A stretch of DNA of 64,000 bases from Rhabdophis nuchalis (GCA_039707465.1 CM077651.1:19041519-19105518), one strand, 5' to 3'; numbered from the stretch's first letter, positions 36,061 through 49,149 are shown. Program-made: numbers and translations. The notes: generated from the letters alone by a model not told the origin.

Positions 36061-37534
36061 TTACATATCAGATTTATATCATGCATACCTGATAATATTT
36101 CCAGGAGTTTGTACTTTGAAGAAAATAAGCTGCTTTTATGTGATACTGTGTTGTGTTTCTGCTTATTTTCTCTGTTCCAGATATGGTAGAGGCAAGCCCA
36201 CCTCTTATTTTTGACCCTGCTGTGCAATGTACGTCAGTCACAATGACTTGGGGAGCATCTTGATGCCGTATTAGCTTTCACTTGGTCTTATTTCATTCAT
36301 TTTATTCCCGAGGACAGCCTTGAGTGCTCAGAGAATGCTGTGTCTGTCATATTGTGATGAACATTGCTTTGAAGGCAGAAGTCTAGTGAGCTAAAAATAT
36401 CTGAAAAAAAATTATGAGGCATCAGTGAAAGTTCCATTTATTGTGTGAAGACATTTTCCCAATGATTGTTAAGTTACTGGAAATTAGAGAATGATTGGAG
36501 GTGAGGAAGACAGCAAAAGAAGATGAGAAGTAAAAGTGAGGTCAAAATGTAAAGATCAATAGTAAAGTGAAAAAGGCATTGATCAATAACCTTGTGAAGT
36601 TGTCCATTAGGTTGCTGATTTTAACTGGAGGTTTTAAATTCATAAGCTTAGTATTTCAACACTTCCCTTATTTTTGTTACTGAGTCCTCTTTCCTCAAGC
36701 TCCACTGCATTGCTTGTAAATTAATAAAGGGAGGATTTAAAAAATCTAATAAAATAAAATGGGAGGCATTCCTGTATCTGCATTCAAGAACTGCTGATAG
36801 GAAAATATCAAATGGTAACAACGATCTGAAGTTGAATATCCTGCTCTAAAGTCTTCCTATTTAGCAGCAACAGGGAATATTTTTCAAGCCAGCCAGCAGG
36901 TTTTTGACATACCTGACTGGCGTAAATGTTACTGGTGATATTGAGGAAGATAGTTTGCTGGATTCCTTTTCTTGGCTTTTTTAAAGATATGGATCATTAT
37001 ATCTACTTTCCACACTTTTGGCCCATGCATTATTTTCCAAAGTCAAGATGCCTGTCTGTATTTATGTAACTATGGACATATTTCATGACTAGTCTGCTTT
37101 TGATTTCTTCTTGTTAAGTTTTTAACAGGAAGGATTACCTGTTCAAAGATTGGGATTTCAATCTCTGCCTTCTGAAGTTCTGGAATGCAATGCATATTAA
37201 GTATTTCCATACTTGGTGGACTTGCCCTCGAGCAGGAATAGATTGGACTAGAATTCAAAACCGGGGTTTTTTAAATTACAGGATGTAGGATTAAGCTGAT
37301 TCCGTTAGGCACAAAGCCAGATAATAAAACTAATTGGTACTTAATTCTCCACATCATCATTGCAGCTAGAATCTCGTTTGCCCAAAAATGGAAAACTAGT
37401 GATATACCATCAGAGACAATGCTAATCACTAAGATTATGGACTGCGCAGAAGCAGACAAACTTACTAGTCTGTTGCGGGACAAGCAAGAATAGGTATTTT
37501 ATACGTGCTGGGATCTCTGGTACGCTTGGCTACA
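36061..37534. other. No recognisable gene or repeat
   Basis: Nothing assignable. Confidence 0.55.
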
Positions 37535-37930
37535 AAGGCTAAAAATATGAGGAACGGTTGCAGGAACTGGGTATGTCTAGTTTAATGAAAAGAAGGACCA
37601 GGGGAGACATGATAACAGTCTTCCAATATCTCAGAGGCTGCCACAAAGAAGAGGGAGTCAAACTATTCTCCAAAGCACCTGAGGACAGGAGAAGAAGCAA
37701 TGGGTGGAAACTAATCAAGGAGAGAAGCAACTTAGAACTGAGGAGAAATTTCCTGACAGTTAGAACAATTAACCAGTGGAACAGCTTGCCTCCAGAAGTT
37801 GTGAAAGCCCCAACCCTGGAAGTCTTTAAGAAGATGTTGAATAGCCATTTGTCTGAAATGGTATAGGGTTTCCTGCCTAGGCAGGGGGTTGGACTAGAAG
37901 ACCTCCAAGGTCCCTTCCAACTCTGCTATT
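37535..37930 (+). mobile_element. CR1 LINE 3' end with open ORF2 terminus
   Basis: An open 102-codon frame (37558-37866) carries KRRTRGDMITVFQYLRG, KLIKERSNLELRRNF and NQWNSLPPEVV, followed by the CR1 3' UTR (TTTCCTGCCTAGGCAGGG) and a CTATTGCATT end. 5'-truncated. Same subfamily as 18800-19175. Confidence 0.9.
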
Positions 37931-39588
37931 GCATTAAAGGAGCTCAAAGAAGCGGAATTAGCAATGCTGACTTAGAACTCTATGTTTCGATTGCACCTCT
38001 TTGCTTTGTTTTCTTTTCTTTCACTCTTTTGCTTTCTGTATTGGAGATATGCACTATATATAAATAAGTGGTAAACGTTAGCTATATTGTATTACTCTCT
38101 GCAATCACTCTGTATCATTTAGCTCTTCATTTTGTACACTTTTGTTTTTAATGATTTAATAAAAAATTTTTTAAAAGTGTTTCCTCTATAAGACTAACAA
38201 TTGCTAGCATAGACATTTTGATGCTAAAAGAATTGGCTTCCAGATAGTGAAGATAAGTCTGGGAACAGAAAGAATAAGTTGCATACAATGAAGCCACTTG
38301 TCCATCACAGAATACTTGGAGTTCTGACCCATAAAAGCCAGTAAATATTTAATTGCGGAAGAATGATAGACATTAAAGCATTAACAAGGCTTTTTATTTG
38401 CTTGCTTGCTTGCTTTATGGAAAACATCTATACAATTAGAAAATCAATAAAATAATTAAAGGACAGAAGGTTAATCACTAGCAAAACAGACACCGGTCGA
38501 TGCATACTATTGGAGGTCTAAAAGTATCAGCTAGTATTTCCATTTGAAGATGCACAACAGATTTTCCTCTCCAAGAACCCCAAAATGTTTAAACAAAAGT
38601 AAAATGTCACACAGTTTTGTTTTAGACTCGGTACTGTGATTTCTTTCCATGGGCTATAAAAATGCTGCAGTTTTAAGATACTAGGCAAAAAATGCAGTTC
38701 TACCCATGAATTATGCATACTTAGAAAATGGCACTGTTTGTTAATATATTGATTAAAATAATTTCCTCTAATTAACTCTAGATAATGTAGATCCTTTTTG
38801 TTTTAAAGCAATCGATTTAAATTCTTAGAGTTAAGTCACACTTATTAAAAGCAGCTCACACCCAAATAAAGTAGATGGAGGATTGCAATTTAAAGCAAGA
38901 AGACATTGGAATTGCAAAGCACAGCACACTGTTGTCCTTAAGGCAAGTGTAGAAAAGTAATCTTCACTGTTCCTACTGAAATCCTGAGCAATCCTATATT
39001 CATTAGATCATTTGCCCTTGATAGTAATAAAGTAGTAAAGAAACAAGGAATTGCTTCCAATTGCTAAAAACAATCTGTTGTACCAGGGAAAACAGATTGT
39101 GGTTACGATTAGAAAAAGGTACCAAGGTGAGTTCCAGCTACACTTTCTGAAACCTCTACAGAGTGTTAAAATACACACTTACAAATGTGAATTGGGTAGT
39201 GGAGAAACAGAATGAATGCTCCCTTTCCAACACTTGGCAGAATTTATTGTCCTTGTAGACACTCAGAATGAGGTGCATCTTTGCTAGGCAGAGATCTTAA
39301 GCTTTAGTCAATGGTGTCCATAGATATAGAGCAGAGCTATTCCGTGCATTGTTTTGCACTAAGAGCAGCTAGTTTTGAGTGGTTTGTATCTAGGAAAGCA
39401 GATGTTTGTAGTGTGAAGATGCTAAGGGCTGATAGGAAAAGTCAAGGATATGAAAAGGAGCCTATTGAATATCCTGTACTAGAAGTCAAGGGCAGGGATG
39501 ATAATGAAGGGTGGGGAAATAGAAAAAGATGGTGGAAAGAGAATTTTTCTTTTTCAAATTTTCTATTTCCTTCCTAACCCCTGGAGCA
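37931..39588. other. No recognisable gene or repeat
   Basis: Unique-looking; short TTGC run at 38398-38414. Confidence 0.55.
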
Positions 39589-40190
39589 GGGCTGAAATGC
39601 TACCGGTTCTGACCAGTTGGCTAGAACCGGTAGCAAAAAATGCTAAGGATTGCCCAAACCGTTAGTTTAAAAAAAAGTTTTAAAAAGTGTGTATGTCGGG
39701 GGAAGAGGTTTCGTGACACTCAGCTGTGTGATCATCAGAACCTTTTTTTCAGTTTTTAAAGCATTTTTTTCCTACCAGTTCAGCAGAATAGGTAGAAAAA
39801 AATGCTTTAAAAAGTGAAAGAGAAAAGGGTCTGACAATCGTGTGGCATAGCTGATTGTCATGGAAACTTCCCCCCCCCCCAGTTTTTAAAGCCTTTTTTT
39901 CCCTACCTATTCGGCTGAACTGGCAGGAAAAAAATGCTTTAAAAACTGAAAAAAAATTGTTGCAACGATCGCATGGAGGTGATCTGCGCGATCATCAGAA
40001 CCATTTTTAAAAACATTTTGAAGCATTTTTTTTCGTGCCAGTTCAGCCGACTAGGTAGATTAAAAAATGCTTTAAACGTGAAATAAAGAGCGTTCGACAA
40101 ACACATGGCTCACAGCTGATTTGCACGATCGTCGCAACATTTCTTTCACTTTTTGAAAGCATTTTTTTTCCTACCTATTGCTGGATTGTA
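39589..40190. repeat. Tandem array of hairpins
   Basis: An ACCGGTTCT hairpin (39600-39638) is followed by three imperfect hairpins of about 70 bp (near 39750-39825, 39878-39950 and 40010-40075) and a partial fourth at 40145. Each pairs TTTTTAAAGCATTTTTTT with AAAAAATGCTTTAAA around a CCTACC...GGTAG centre. Spacing is about 130 bp. Related ends exist in hAT-like repeats, but the family is unclear. Confidence 0.65.
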
Positions 40191-40350
40191 GCCAAATGCT
40201 AGATTTTAAGATAATTGTCAGCAGATAAAATCTGCAGCATTTTGGAGGACCTGAATAAAGATGACAAGTATTATAAGCAGCATTCTTTGGATGGTATTAG
40301 ATAATGAATCACATCATACAGTTAGATCATAATACTATGGAGATGATATG

Positions 40351-40351
40351 T

Positions 40352-40422
<71 letters not shown>

Positions 40423-40449
40423 GATAGATAGATAGATAGATAGATAGAT

Positions 40450-40529
<80 letters not shown>
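40351..40529. repeat. (ATAG)n microsatellite
   Basis: About 44 ATAG units interrupted twice by a GATG slip (near 40421 and 40448). Confidence 0.95.
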
Positions 40530-40531
<2 letters not shown>

Positions 40532-41387
40532 GAGATATGACAGCTCAGAAACATTTGTTATACAGTATACCTTTTTAAAATACCATGAATAATGTTAATT
40601 TTTATTGAGGGGTGCATAGAAAACCCCATCAGAAGTTCAGAAGAAATGAACTGCCTATCTTAAGTTTTCTAAACTAAACTGAAATTCAGCCTAAATGTTT
40701 CTGAAAGGCAAATACAGAAAGAGACAGAATGAGAATGCTAACTATAACTAAGACATTAAATGTTGAAAACTATTTAGAGAGTATTTTTTCCAGCAGTAGC
40801 ACTCTGTGAGTTAATTTATGCTTTTTGTGATGTGGTGAGATTGGAATATGTCATTAAAATACACACATTAATGTGGCAAAGTTATTAAAGCTATAAATCT
40901 CCCCCATGCTACTGATGAATTTAATAAATTACAGGAATGCCATTATTCTGCATTACAAATTTGGGCATTAAACTATTTCATTTTCAAATTTATCATGAGT
41001 ATGGATCTAAATTTTTAAATTTACCATACTAGCAAAAGTGACTGAGAAACCTACATACAAAGAATCTCACTATACTTACTAATTAAAATATTGTACTTAA
41101 AAAAAGGAATCAATACATTTGAGGAAGGAGAAAATATATTAAAATTGTGTACTATTTATTGATAATGAATCACTTAATCAATCAATTTAGTATGCCAATG
41201 GAAAAGAACATGTATCCCTCAGAACTGAACTGTGAAGTCCTTGATAGTCTAAGAATTAAATCATGTGGGGAAAGATTAGTGAAAATATAACAGAAGTGGT
41301 CTAAGTGAGCCTGTACCGTCAAGTTCAAAACAATGATTTTTAAGAAAATATGGCATCCTCTTCAATATGTTAACCTATTAATTCTCC
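40530..41387. other. Unique AT-rich sequence
   Basis: No gene or repeat recognised. 40810-41000 has the look of conserved non-coding sequence but this cannot be tested here. Confidence 0.45.
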
Positions 41388-41440
41388 TCCTCCCCTTCCT
41401 CCCTTCCTCCCTCCCTCCTTCCTTCTTCCTTCTCCTTCTT
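41388..41440. repeat. CT-rich low-complexity tract
   Basis: CCTCC and CCTTC units; pyrimidine-only over most of its length. Confidence 0.85.
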
Positions 41441-41494
41441 TTTGCAAAACACAGATATTTTATAGTCTCTTTAACAGATTATAGAGTTCTCATT

Positions 41495-41635
41495 TCTCAT
41501 TAACAGAGTTGGAAGGGACCTTGTAGGTCATCTAGTCCAACCCCCTGCCCAAGCAGGAGACTCTACTTAGGATCGAACTCACAACCTCCTGCTTGTGAGG
41601 CAAGACCTCCACCTCTAGGCCACAGCAGCTTTAAA
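41495..41635 (-). mobile_element. tRNA-derived SINE with a CR1-type 3' tail
   Basis: On the minus strand the head has A box TGGCCTAGAGG and B box GTTCGATCC (plus 41570-41578), and the body then becomes the CR1 terminus (GCAGGGGGTTGGACTAGATG at 41530-41549). A SINE sharing a LINE tail points to CR1 as its mobilising partner. Confidence 0.75.
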
Positions 41636-41675
41636 TCTATGGAGCCTGGAGAAAAAAGCTTTCAACTGTCTACAC

Positions 41676-41936
41676 CAGGGGTGTCAAATTGATTTCACTG
41701 AGGGCCACATTAGGGTTGTGTTTGACCTTTGTGATCTCCATTTTCGGCTATTATGGCCTCCTGCTACCCTCTGTCAGCAAAAACAGAGCTTGGGGGGGGG
41801 CACTCACAGTCCTCCCAAGTTCCATTTTCGCTGGCAGAGGCACTGTTGACTGGTCGTTTGATGTTTCTAGGGTAGTCCCACGGGCCAGATCTAAGCACCC
41901 CATGGGCCGAATCTGGCCTTGAGTTTGACACTCCTG
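41676..41936. mobile_element. hAT-like element, near-perfect TSD
   Basis: Ends CAGGGGTGTCAAATTG and GAGTTTGACACTCCTG; flanks GTCTACAC and GTCTATAC differ at one of 8 bases. Same family as 48396-48760, which supplies most of the interior. Confidence 0.85.
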
Positions 41937-41944
41937 GTCTATAC

Positions 41945-42904
41945 TGTTCAAGGTTTGGTAGGCTCCATCTTCTCAGGACAGCCTATCTTGCCTACACATT
42001 TCATTCTTTTCATACAACATAAAATAAGGAGTTCCCGGTGCTTATACATTTACTTTTCAGAATAGTACATGAGATGGTGATAGTCTAGTTTTTCTAAATG
42101 GTACTCAAAGAATTGGGATCAAAACGGGATGAGCCGTAGCCATCTTCCCAAAAGTGCATGGGTTTGAGATTCGTTTCATTTAGCCCTATGGAATATCGAG
42201 CACTGAAATAGTTTCGGCTGACCTTGGACTGTCCCACACAAACATTTCAGAAGGAGAGCTCATCTGAAAATGAATATACCATTGACCTGGTAGAGGAAGA
42301 AGAAGCAGGAGGAGACAGGAAAGAGCAACAAATCAAACTTTTGGATTTACAGATGGCATCATTCCCAGATTCATTCATTAGCAAGTGGTAGCTCTACCCT
42401 AACAACAGGGCTGTAGATCTTTTCCCCTGCATTTAGCCAAGGGGTACAAAAAAAATCAACAAAGCTTTACTTCCTTCACCATTACTCTGCCACTATTACT
42501 TTCCTCATGTCTGGCCTGGCAAGTCTTCTAATAGGAAGATTTATTTGTCTATGGATCATATGGCTCTAAACAATGTAAGGACAATAATTTAGGATTCTCC
42601 ATTAGGTTCCTTTTTCAAGGGCTACAGAACAGTGGAGAAATAAGTAGCCTACAGCACTTTCTTCCATTCTCTATGGCAGAGGCTATTTTTAATGAGTCAA
42701 ATCTTTAGATCTTTAGTAAAACCGACTCCTAATTGCCTGTTCAAGGTTAAATCATGGCTCCTAATAATTACTTTACAACAGAGCTATCTTTCAGGAATAT
42801 AGGGTAGATTGGGGGGGGGGGGGGCGGGAGGAAGAACTTTTCCCAGATACTGCGTGGCTTGCATCTGAATCTTTAAAGAAGACTGGCCTTCAACCAAAGA
42901 CAAA
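41945..42904. other. No recognisable gene or repeat
   Basis: Contains a poly-G run at 42811-42824; otherwise nothing. Confidence 0.55.
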
Positions 42905-42906
42905 TA

Positions 42907-43402
42907 CCGTATTTTTGGAGTATAAGACGCACCAAGATTTTGGAGAGGCAAATTAAAAAAAAAGTTTTTGCACTCTGCAGACCTCCCAAAAACAGGCCCA
43001 TTTTCTTTTTAAAAAGGACAATAATAGCCTTTAGGAAACTTGTAGAGTGCTCCTGGAGGGTGGGCCCCTCAAAACAAGCAAAAAAGGCCCATTTTTTGCA
43101 AAAACAGGTCCATTTTTTTGTCAAAAAAGGGGCATGCATAGCCTTTAGGAGGCTTATAGAGTGCTCCTGGGAGCTGAGGGGGCACAATTGTGCAAAATAC
43201 AGCCCATTGGTCATTCATTTCTGCCCTCCCCAGCCCCCAGGAGCACTCTATAAGCCTCCTAAAAGCTCTCCACAGCCATTTTGGTGAAGGGGGCAGGATT
43301 TCAGGAGGAAAGAAAATGCTGTATTCGGTGTATAAGATGCACCCATATTTTTAGCCTCTTTTTTGAGGGAAAAGGGTGCTTCTTATACTCCGAAAAATAC
43401 GG
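42907..43402. mobile_element. Non-autonomous DNA transposon (TIR type)
   Basis: Ends CCGTATTTTTGGAGTATAAG and CTTATACTCCGAAAAATACGG are inverted repeats; TA precedes the left end and CA follows the right. Interior holds inverted GAGTGCTCCTGG and CCAGGAGCACTC blocks. Superfamily probably Tc1/mariner. Confidence 0.75.
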
Positions 43403-44591
43403 CAAGCAGATGCACATACAGAGAGATACTCACAAAAAAAAAATAGAGAGAGCAAGTTTTCATAGAAATATCCTGCATCCTCTAAGCCCTTTCTGATAGG
43501 CAAACTAGAAACGTAAGACTTTCTGTCAGAAGGTCACAGACCTTTAATATCCAATATAATACGAATACACAGCAAGGGGATAAAGCTTCAGATCCACATT
43601 GATACGGATTTTCACTGGGTTTATTGAACTCTGGAAGAGTGGGTTGTTGCTATATTCTTTTTATCTTTCTGTTTAGGCAATGCTCAAAAGAACAGAGATG
43701 AGTTCCTAAGCTAGTACATTCTCTCAATTTACCGCCCTAGAAAGAACTGTTTTAAACATGTTGCCAGCAACAGAAAACGTGGAATGGACAAAAGGACATT
43801 TTGAGCCAGGAGGCAAACCCAGTCTAAAAGGGATCGGTATCACTTTGATAACTTTGGAAAGACAAAATAAAACAACATAGCAGATCGGAGGCTGGTTTAA
43901 GGGTGGAGAAGGCCAGTTTCTCCAATAGGACAAGTTTTCTGACTCTGGAATTACAGTACAAGCAAACTCACTCCCTGAACCACCTGCAGAAGACATGAAG
44001 TAGAATGGGAAAGAATTTAGATTACTTCAGACCTTTTTATTATGCTTAACTAAATTTATCTTGCCCTCGACTAGCACACCTTTGAGACCTTGCAATTTGC
44101 AGGGTTGCATTAATCTACGTCCTGCAGATATAGCTTGAAGAATATTCAGAAGTAACACATTATTACAGAACTGCTTCTCATTATAAAAATAAAACATTTA
44201 TGAGAGAAAAATGGGTCTGGGCTAGTGAAGATATCCCAGTGAAATATTTATTCACTTCAAAACTACTGAAAAAGATATGTTAATGTTTTTTTGAGAATAG
44301 CCTCCATCCTGCTTGAAAATGTGAAGTTCTTCACAAAGTAATAAGTGAAAGTCCTCCACCTTTGATCGTGATTGTTTGATATAATAGCAGGAGAGAAGTA
44401 GCACTTCAGGAGAAGAGTACCAACAGATATGAAGAGAATTAAGCAGGAGAATGATTCTTGACATCCTCTGAATGGACATGTGCCCCAAGCCCACCGATTC
44501 AGATCCAGCAAAAGCTTTATGGCAAAAACAAACATTCTTAAGAGTACAAGAACAAATTAAAATTAAAAGATGGAGGAAGGAGACCATCACT
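43403..44591. other. No recognisable gene or repeat
   Basis: A 125-codon minus-strand frame (44252-44629) runs into the next SINE and matches nothing I know. Confidence 0.5.
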
Positions 44592-44838
44592 AGCATAGCA
44601 AGAGCTTTTAGACTTATATAACGCTTCACAGTGCTTTACAGCCCTCTCTAAGTGGTTTACAGAGTCAGCATATTGCCCCCAACAATCTAGGTCCTCATTT
44701 TACCCACCTTGGAAGGATGGAAGGATGAGTCAACCTTGATCCTGGTGAGATTCGAACTGGCAAACTGCTGGCAGTCGGCAATCAGCAGAAGTAGCCTGCA
44801 GTACTGCATTTTAACCACTGTGCCACTATGACTCTCAA
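44592..44838 (-). mobile_element. tRNA-derived SINE, full-length
   Basis: On the minus strand: head with GTGGTTAAAATGCAGTACTG, a B-box-like GTTCGAATC (plus 44753-44761), body GTTGACTCATCC and GACCTAGATTG, and 3' end with CACTGTGAAGCGTTATATAAG. The same family occurs at 51352-51538 and 51658-51890. Confidence 0.8.
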
Positions 44839-45847
44839 GCAAGGAAAAACATTAAAGGAGGATATGGCTGAAGAATCTGACCTCCCTTATGCTACTTAGA
44901 GGACCCTGAATGGATTGAGAGTTGGAACGTCGAAATATAAAACAAACAGAATAACTTGCCTCTTGGGGTTTTGCTCCTTGGAGTTAGAGTTAGATCAAAG
45001 GTGCTGTTTGGGAGGGGGTGTTCTTCTGAGAGTTCAGATTCTACTTGCTTCGATAGTTCCCTAGATAATGCTAGAACAGGACGTAAGTCCATCCTTTGCT
45101 TATGTGTCCTGGCAGTTGTGCAAAATAGATCCAACTGGAGTTTTCCCCCCTTTTCTATTTTGCAAAAATGGAACTAGTAGATGTGTGTCAGCAGGCTATC
45201 TGGCATTCAGGACGTTTTTCGAAGGGATCTTCTGCAACATGTGGATGCAGCTGGAAGGAACTGATTTGTAGGGGCAGAATCAAGTCGAGAGACTGTTTAT
45301 TACCAACCCTATATCCATCAATGTGTTTTGCCTTCTACATCCAAACTGTATGGTTGCCTTTCCAGAGATTTTTAAAAATAATAATTATTATTATTATCCT
45401 CCCTTGTATGGTCGATGGACTAGGACTATCTTGGAGTGGAATGAACTGAAATGATTAATGTCTCTTTTGGAGCGTGGCTGACATGAGAAATGGAGGGACA
45501 AAAGGTAGAAAGGAATGGTTGGATGGGGGTGATTGGTGACCCATGGAAATTGTTTTAACCTTCAAATTATCCAAGGTTTAAGTGCAGAAGCAGTCATTGT
45601 CATGCTGCTGTGAGAGTGAGGGTGAAATTGACTGGTTCAGTGGCCTGGAAGGAAGACAGTATGAATAGAGTTGGAGAGGGAGGATGTCCCATTAAAGTTG
45701 TGAAGGGATATATATAAACTGTATATATATCTGTAGGAGAAGAGCAGGCAAAACTAGAGGGAGGAGTAAATCACATCATCAGTTTAGAATCCCTGCATTG
45801 CCATGAGAGAACCAAGTCCAGCCCTTCTTGAATTCTGTTCAATCTTA
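44839..45847. other. No recognisable gene or repeat
   Basis: Short open frames (for example 45168-45449) show no domain. A small AATAATAATTATTATTATT palindrome sits at 45377-45396. Confidence 0.5.
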
Positions 45848-46495
45848 TTTTTTTTAAATCATATTTATATCCCGCCCTTCTCCACGAAGGACCCACGGCG
45901 GCGCACAGGAATTTAAAAAACATACAAAACGATAAATACAAAATTTAAAAACATATTAAATTACAATCCTATGTTAAAACCAAATTAAAATCCCCAGTTT
46001 AAAACTATCTAAAATAGCCTGGACGGGAGGTTAGGCTAGGCCGGCTTGCTGAAAAAGATGTGTCCTTAGACACTGGCAGAAGAGGCGGAGGTCCGAGATG
46101 GTACGCAATTCCGGGGGTAGGTCGTTCCAAAGGGCTGGGCCCGCCACAGAGAAGGCTCTTCCCCTGGGTGTCACCAGTCGGCATTGCCCGGCCGACGGCA
46201 CCCTGAGAAGGCCCTCTCTGTGGGAGCGGATCGGCCGAAGGGATGTATGGGGCAGGAGACGGTCTCGCATATAACTAGGCCCCGAGCCATGGAGCGCTTT
46301 AAAGATGGTCGTCAGAACCTTGAAGCGCACCCGAAAGGCCACAGGAAGCCAGTGCAGCTCGCGCAGGATGGGTGTTATATGGGAGCATCTAGAGGCTCCC
46401 GTAATCACCCGCGCGGCTGCATTCTGGACTAATTGTAGTTTTCGAGTGCACCTCAAGGGAAGCCCCATGTAGAGAGCATTACAGTAGTCGAGTCT
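45848..46495 (-). mobile_element. L2-type LINE, 3' end with open frame
   Basis: Minus-strand copy: tail block ATATCCCGCCCTTCTCC at 45867, 3' UTR, then an open 157-codon frame 46031-46504 (RLDYCNALYMGLP, RELHWLPVAFRVRFK, PALWNDLPPEL, FQQAGLA). Truncated at about 46495, where a different sequence begins. Closest in the window to the copy at 60768. Confidence 0.9.
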
Positions 46496-46496
46496 C

Positions 46497-46830
46497 CACC
46501 GCAAATTTATCCACCACAGATTTATTGCTGATCATTAGTTAGCCAGATTCTTGTGCATAGGCTTCAATAAATTGTTTATAGTGCAGCCTACACAAATAGT
46601 CCTGATTCTTCATGTCTGATGATATGGCAGGAAGCTGAGAGCAGGCCATGCTTAATTAAAGCAGGATCAGTGCATGTTTTACTCTGCAGCCCACAGCTTT
46701 TATACCCAAAGCAAAGTCATCACATTACTGAGTGACTTGGACTCTGAATGGTGTTATGAATTTGTTATGAAGTTTATTATGTAATAAGACTACATCATCC
46801 ATTGTGGTTGAAGCAGTTGTTCTTTAGAAT
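46497..46830 (-). mobile_element. Possible LTR
   Basis: On the minus strand, GGGTATAAAAGCTGTGGGC (TATA box, plus 46687-46705) is followed about 165 bases on by CAGCAATAAATC (plus 46521-46532), an LTR-like promoter-to-poly(A) order. Ends and target duplication were not found. Confidence 0.3.
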
Positions 46831-47348
46831 TGAAACCTAGATAGGAAAAATGAAATCCTGTCTTGGACATATGTCCACTTGGGTTTGAATTTGGCATCAG
46901 TTTGGCACCAGCAACCAACTCAGGGACGACGAGTGGGGAGATGGTAGTTGTGATTCATGATAACTTAAAGACTTTGAAAAGCTTTCTTTGCAAATCAGCA
47001 ACTGTCATGTCCCCTCCTACATCAATCCTTGTGGTTTTCTTAGCAACATAAAGGGCTGAACTATAAGAAGAGACTCCAAAAACACCATTGGGATAAGAGA
47101 AAGAATAACCTTGAAAAAGCATGAATAAGAACACATATTGGGTATTATTACATTGATGAGACCCAAAGCATGATGACTCTGTCTGATTGTATGAAAAGGA
47201 AGAAACTACAAGAGACAGTCAGTCACTCAAATGCATATAGGTTACAGGGTCATAACCAACATCTTCAACTGCATCCCAATGTCTGCTGATAAGTTAAAGC
47301 AGCTAGCTCACAAGCAGAACAATTACACAGACGTAGAATTGCAGATGC
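46831..47348. other. No recognisable gene or repeat
   Basis: Nothing assignable. Confidence 0.55.
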
Positions 47349-47751
47349 TGCCAACTTGTGAAATTTCCCTGACCTGCTCCCGAGTTGCCATAGGCAGGGG
47401 GATGGGAAAGCATGCCTTGCAGCTACACCAAGGAATTTACTCCTCAGTCATAACAAGATGTATTCAGGCTGACTAAGTCAAGACCCTCTCCATGAATATC
47501 AACAATGCCTGGAACGGAGTGACTTCTGCAACCTGCAAAATTACCTCCTTGGGGAATGTGACCAGGTGACACACGTTGGTGGGGGAGGGGAAAACAGGGT
47601 CAGAGGCAAGGCATGGAGGGGGTGAAGACAGAGTTGGCTCTGTAATGCTGACATGGTGCTCCTAATAAAAGACTGGATTTTTATTGCCGGATGGCTTGAG
47701 ACTCTTGATTGCACTAGTCAGAAGGTTAGGGCACTAGTCGGAACCCTGACA
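47349..47751 (+). mobile_element. Solo LTR with 5-bp TSD
   Basis: 403 bp, from TGCCAACTTG to ACCCTGACA, bounded by identical pentamers GATGC (47344-47348 and 47752-47756). AATAAA is at 47664-47669, 82 bases before the end, as in an LTR with R/U5. No TATA box is obvious. A 5-bp duplication fits Gypsy or ERV integrases. Confidence 0.8.
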
Positions 47752-48009
47752 GATGCCTTATACCTAAAAAGACAGTGTGGACTTTAAAAAGAAATCAATA
47801 TGGAATAAAAGTAGATTTAACATAAATGAATGGCAGTCCTTTCCAAAATAATTACAGAACTGCTAATAAATGAGAAAAGGAGTGGGTAGATAGGAAAAGA
47901 AACATGTGGTAACATCTAGGTCCTTAAAATAGCATCATATTTTCAATCTTTGTTTTATGACTTAATATTTAAATGTTAGTTTTGAAATTCTACCTGTCAT
48001 CCAACATTT

Positions 48010-48259
<250 letters not shown>

Positions 48260-48395
48260 CATCATCATATCAAATACATTTCTCTAAGTGGCTTACAACA
48301 GTTAGAAGCATAATATTAAAGCCGATATTAAATATTGAACATTTTAATTCTTTAATATTGATATTAACTTGTGATTAAAACAGGACTCTCTAGAG

Positions 48396-48760
48396 CTGGG
48401 GTGTCAAACTCAAGGCTTGCGGGCCGGATCCTTCCCACAGGGTGCTTCGATCTGGCCCATAGGGTTGCCCTGGAAATAGCAAAGGACTCTCCTGTGGTCC
48501 CTCTGCCAGTGCAAAAGGAGTTCCTGAACTCCATTTTCGCTGGCAGAGGGATGCAGGTGGCTGCTGCAGCCAAAATTGGATCCCAGGGGTGCTCCCCCAA
48601 GCTCTGTTTTTGCTGGCAGAGGGCTTCTGGAGGCCATTACAGTGGAAAACAGATGTTGAGCTGGGCATGCCCACCCTGGCCACACCCCTCAGCCCCCCCC
48701 CCCCCAAGTTCAAACACAACCCTGATGTGGCCCTCAGTGAAACTGAGTTTGACACCCCTG
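48396..48760. mobile_element. hAT-like element, near-perfect TSD
   Basis: 365 bp with ends CTGGGGTGTCAAACTC and GAGTTTGACACCCCTG; flanks CTCTAGAG and CTCTAGAA differ at one of 8. GC-rich interior without a transposase frame. Confidence 0.85.
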
Positions 48761-49149
48761 CTCTAGAATAAAATTATTTTTTACTTATTCATCCACAAAC
48801 ACCATGTTAAATTAATCATGGGGAAAGTAAAATACACATTTCATTGTGTATTGCTATCTTAACGAAAGGCAGCTTGGAGGTTGCTATTCTAATCTTCTAG
48901 CAAGAAAATTTGCTATTGATACTGATACTGTCTGTAGATGCTTTATTTTTTTAAAAAAACGGGGGGGAAAGAAGCATTGTGTGAGTGAATATGAAGTGTT
49001 GTTGCTAACAATGTAATGCTTTGCTCAAGGATATATGCCTGTTGTACTGGATTTTACAGATATTTCTGTTTTGTGTACATAAACATTATCATCTTAACAT
49101 AATGAAGGGTGGTGAGTAGGTTTCACATTAAAAAAAAACACCTTACAGA
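48761..49149. other. No recognisable gene or repeat
   Basis: Nothing assignable. Confidence 0.6.

Noticed and set aside
39720..39745. CTGATGA...GAAA spacing on the minus strand, hammerhead-like
   Set aside because: The intervening bases do not close a proper stem II, and the same region in neighbouring units forms other hairpins; judged coincidental.
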